From positions 1 to 16,352 of the forward strand of contig JAHDCH010000029.1 in assembly GCA_020629995.1 (NCBI GenBank): a stretch of DNA of 16,352 bases, given 5' to 3'. The notes beneath the pieces were generated by a model. It searched no databases. It saw only the letters and a program-made list of their open reading frames with translations, and was not told the origin of the DNA. Shown here one piece after another: positions 15,206-16,352 of the stretch. The DNA is from Pseudaestuariivita sp. Lineage in GTDB: Bacteria > Pseudomonadota > Alphaproteobacteria > Rhodobacterales > Rhodobacteraceae. A program made the translations under genes and the position numbers. Numbering within the stretch: the stretch's first letter is position 1; each line of letters opens with the position of its first letter.

Positions 15206-15628
15206 ATGACCAAGGCGATCACATCAATGACACGCGCAACCGATTGGCTTGCCTCGGCGGATGTTCGTCCGACGCGCCAGCGTGTGACGCTGGCCGCGCA
15301 GCTGATCGGCGATGGTCAGCACCGTCATGTCACCGCAGAAAGCCTGCATGCCGCCACCCGCGACGCGGGAGAAACCGTATCGCTGGCCACCGTGTACAAC
15401 ACGCTGCGCGCCTTTTGTGATGCGGGCCTGATGCAGGAAGTGACCGTGGACGGGTCAAAAAGCTACTTTGACACCAACACCCACGACCACCCGCATTTCT
15501 TTTGGGAAGACAGCGCGACGCTGACCGATGCACCGGCCGAAGACCTGGTGATCGCCCGCCTTCCCGACGCACCCGACGGAGCCGAGATTGCCTCGGTCGA
15601 CGTGGTGATCCGGCTGCGCAAGCGCTAA
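15206..15628 (+). CDS. irr: Iron response regulator Irr (Fur family)
   Basis: A 140-residue Fur-family regulator. The winged-helix DNA-binding domain includes RPTRQRVTLAAQLI and the recognition helix SLATVYNTLRAFCDAGL. The Irr-type histidine cluster is THDHPH (His93, His95, His97), associated with haem or metal sensing in Irr proteins. The CxxC zinc motifs of Fur are missing. In alphaproteobacteria Irr senses iron through haem availability and controls iron uptake and haem synthesis genes. The start at 15206 has no ribosome binding site but sits at the predicted transcript start; an ATG at 15227 is the alternative. It is divergent from fabA, a neighbour arrangement common in Rhodobacteraceae from memory. 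The N-terminal haem regulatory motif (GCPWHD-type) of Bradyrhizobium Irr is absent. Confidence 0.9.
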   Translation: MTKAITSMTRATDWLASADVRPTRQRVTLAAQLIGDGQHRHVTAESLHAATRDAGETVSLATVYNTLRAFCDAGLMQEVTVDGSKSYFDTNTHDHPHFFWEDSATLTDAPAEDLVIARLPDAPDGAEIASVDVVIRLRKR

Positions 15629-15658
15629 GTCGCCGGCGACACGCCCTGCCCCATTTTG

Positions 15659-15970
15659 TTACAGGAAATCGTCGCGCCGCGGCGTGAAACTGTCGATCAG
15701 CGTGCCCGGTTCAAGGCAGACACAGCCATGGGTCATCCCAGATGCGATCACAAAGCTGTCGCCTGGGCCAACCTCGCGTTCCTCGTCGCCGAGGGTGAAG
15801 CGGAAACGCCCGCTGCGCACGAATGTGGATTGCACATGCGGATGATTGTGCAACGCGCCTTCTGCGCCCACTTTGCCAAATTCGAAGGCCACAACCATCA
15901 GGTCGGGATGATCTGCCAGAACCTGACGGGTGACATTGTCGCCCGAAGGCACGATGGGATACTCGGTCAT
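15659..15970 (-). CDS. KdgF-like small cupin protein
   Basis: A 103-residue single-domain cupin. The first cupin motif GALHNHPHVQSTFVRSGRFRFTLG gives metal ligands His41, His43 and Gln47. The second motif, around GDSFVIASGMTHG, gives His81. The C-terminus IDSFTPRRDDFL matches the ending of KdgF proteins (FSPPREDFL type). KdgF opens the 4,5-unsaturated uronate ring from pectin or alginate breakdown to the linear keto form. The next gene upstream on the same strand, an SDR 26 bases away, fits such a sugar-acid pathway, but other cupin roles are possible. AAGAAAGG lies just upstream of the ATG at 15970. The gene is convergent with irr, with 30 bases between. Confidence 0.7.
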   Translation of the reverse strand: MTEYPIVPSGDNVTRQVLADHPDLMVVAFEFGKVGAEGALHNHPHVQSTFVRSGRFRFTLGDEEREVGPGDSFVIASGMTHGCVCLEPGTLIDSFTPRRDDFL

Positions 15971-15996
15971 GTCAGAACCTTTCTTGGGTCAGGGGC

Positions 15997-16352
15997 TCAG
16001 GAAAAGAGCATGCCGCCGTTGATGTCGATGTTGGTGCCGGTGATGAACGCGCTGTCGTCGCAGGCAAGGAATAGCACGAGGTTGGCCGTGTCGTCGGTAT
16101 GGCCCTGCCGCTTTAACGGCGCATTTGCCTCGAACCCGCGCCGCCCGGCGTCCGGCGTGTGTACGTTGTGGAAATCTGTGTCGATCATGCCCGGGCACAG
16201 CGCGTTGACGCGAATGTCCGGGCCCAGCTCCTTGGCCAGGCCGCGCGTCATAGTCATGACTGCGCCTTTCGACGTGGCATAGGCCACGGCACCCGGCCCT
16301 CCACCATCCCGGCCCGCCTGGCTGGCCAGGTTCACGATGGCGCCCGAAGTCA
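15997..16352 (-). CDS. SDR-family dehydrogenase, N-terminal part outside the window
   Basis: The frame is open to the right window edge, leaving about 118 C-terminal codons of a short-chain dehydrogenase (usual length about 250). Visible are the SGAIVNLAS strand with the catalytic Ser, the YATSK motif (Tyr and Lys of the active site), [12 protein letters not shown] after the active site and [11 protein letters not shown] near the C-terminus. The Rossmann glycine motif lies outside. Because it is immediately upstream of a KdgF-like cupin, an oxidoreductase of uronate catabolism (for example a deoxyhexulosonate/uronate reductase of the KduD type) is plausible but inferred. Do not treat the edge as a natural gene boundary. 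Confidence 0.85.
   Translation of the reverse strand, partial: TSGAIVNLASQAGRDGGGPGAVAYATSKGAVMTMTRGLAKELGPDIRVNALCPGMIDTDFHNVHTPDAGRRGFEANAPLKRQGHTDDTANLVLFLACDDSAFITGTNIDINGGMLFS

Noticed and set aside
15629..15658. GTCGCCGGCGAC palindrome (15629-15640) after irr as a terminator
   Set aside because: As a hairpin it has only 4 base pairs around a CCGG loop, and the later TTTTGTT is too far away and weak. It could be incidental.

Overview
The window looks like chromosomal DNA of an alphaproteobacterium, most likely Rhodobacteraceae (Roseobacter group). The grounds are high GC with strong third-position bias, an Irr-type Fur-family regulator beside fabA, FabA/FabB/FabI of alphaproteobacterial type, and a ligase-associated exonuclease plus ATP-dependent DNA ligase pair. 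Genes are packed tightly, with many ATGA/GTGA overlaps and no gene-free stretch over 300 bases. No tRNA, rRNA, CRISPR array, transposase or integrase was seen.

Left part (1-5330, + strand): one apparent operon. It holds the 3' part of a ligase-associated exonuclease, an HSL-type alpha/beta hydrolase, an ATP-dependent DNA ligase, a FosX-type fosfomycin hydrolase, an amidohydrolase-2 protein and a GpdQ-like metallophosphoesterase. Neighbouring genes overlap by 4 bases or are 6-15 bases apart. The usual partners of this ligase (the Lhr-type helicase and PdeM) do not follow it. A fosX-amidohydrolase-phosphodiesterase block sits there instead, and I infer a possible phosphonate/phosphoester role for it.

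Centre-left (5391-7944, + strand): an M3 oligoendopeptidase F and an exported glutathione-peroxidase-like protein. A short GC-rich double-hairpin repeat lies between them. The peroxidase stop codon directly abuts the stop codon of the convergent gene.

Centre (7945-13655, - strand): a same-strand run read right to left: fabB, fabI, RDD membrane protein, ferredoxin-reductase-like flavoprotein, M15-peptidase-like protein, alpha/beta hydrolase without its nucleophile serine, and a DUF900-type esterase lipoprotein. A 15-bp hairpin covers the ribosome binding site of the M15-like gene.

Right part (13656-16352): a secreted, cysteine-rich pentapeptide-repeat-like gene (+) lies between fabB and fabA (both -). 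fabA and fabB share a promoter-like layout (TTGCACCC, then a CTA-type -10 at the same distance). irr (+) is divergent from fabA and appears to have a leaderless promoter. The window ends with a KdgF-like cupin and the C-terminal part of an SDR dehydrogenase (both -), possibly from a uronate catabolism cluster. The irr-fabA-fabB-fabI block supplies unsaturated fatty acid synthesis (FabA/FabB) and the enoyl reductase step (FabI), next to an iron/haem regulator.
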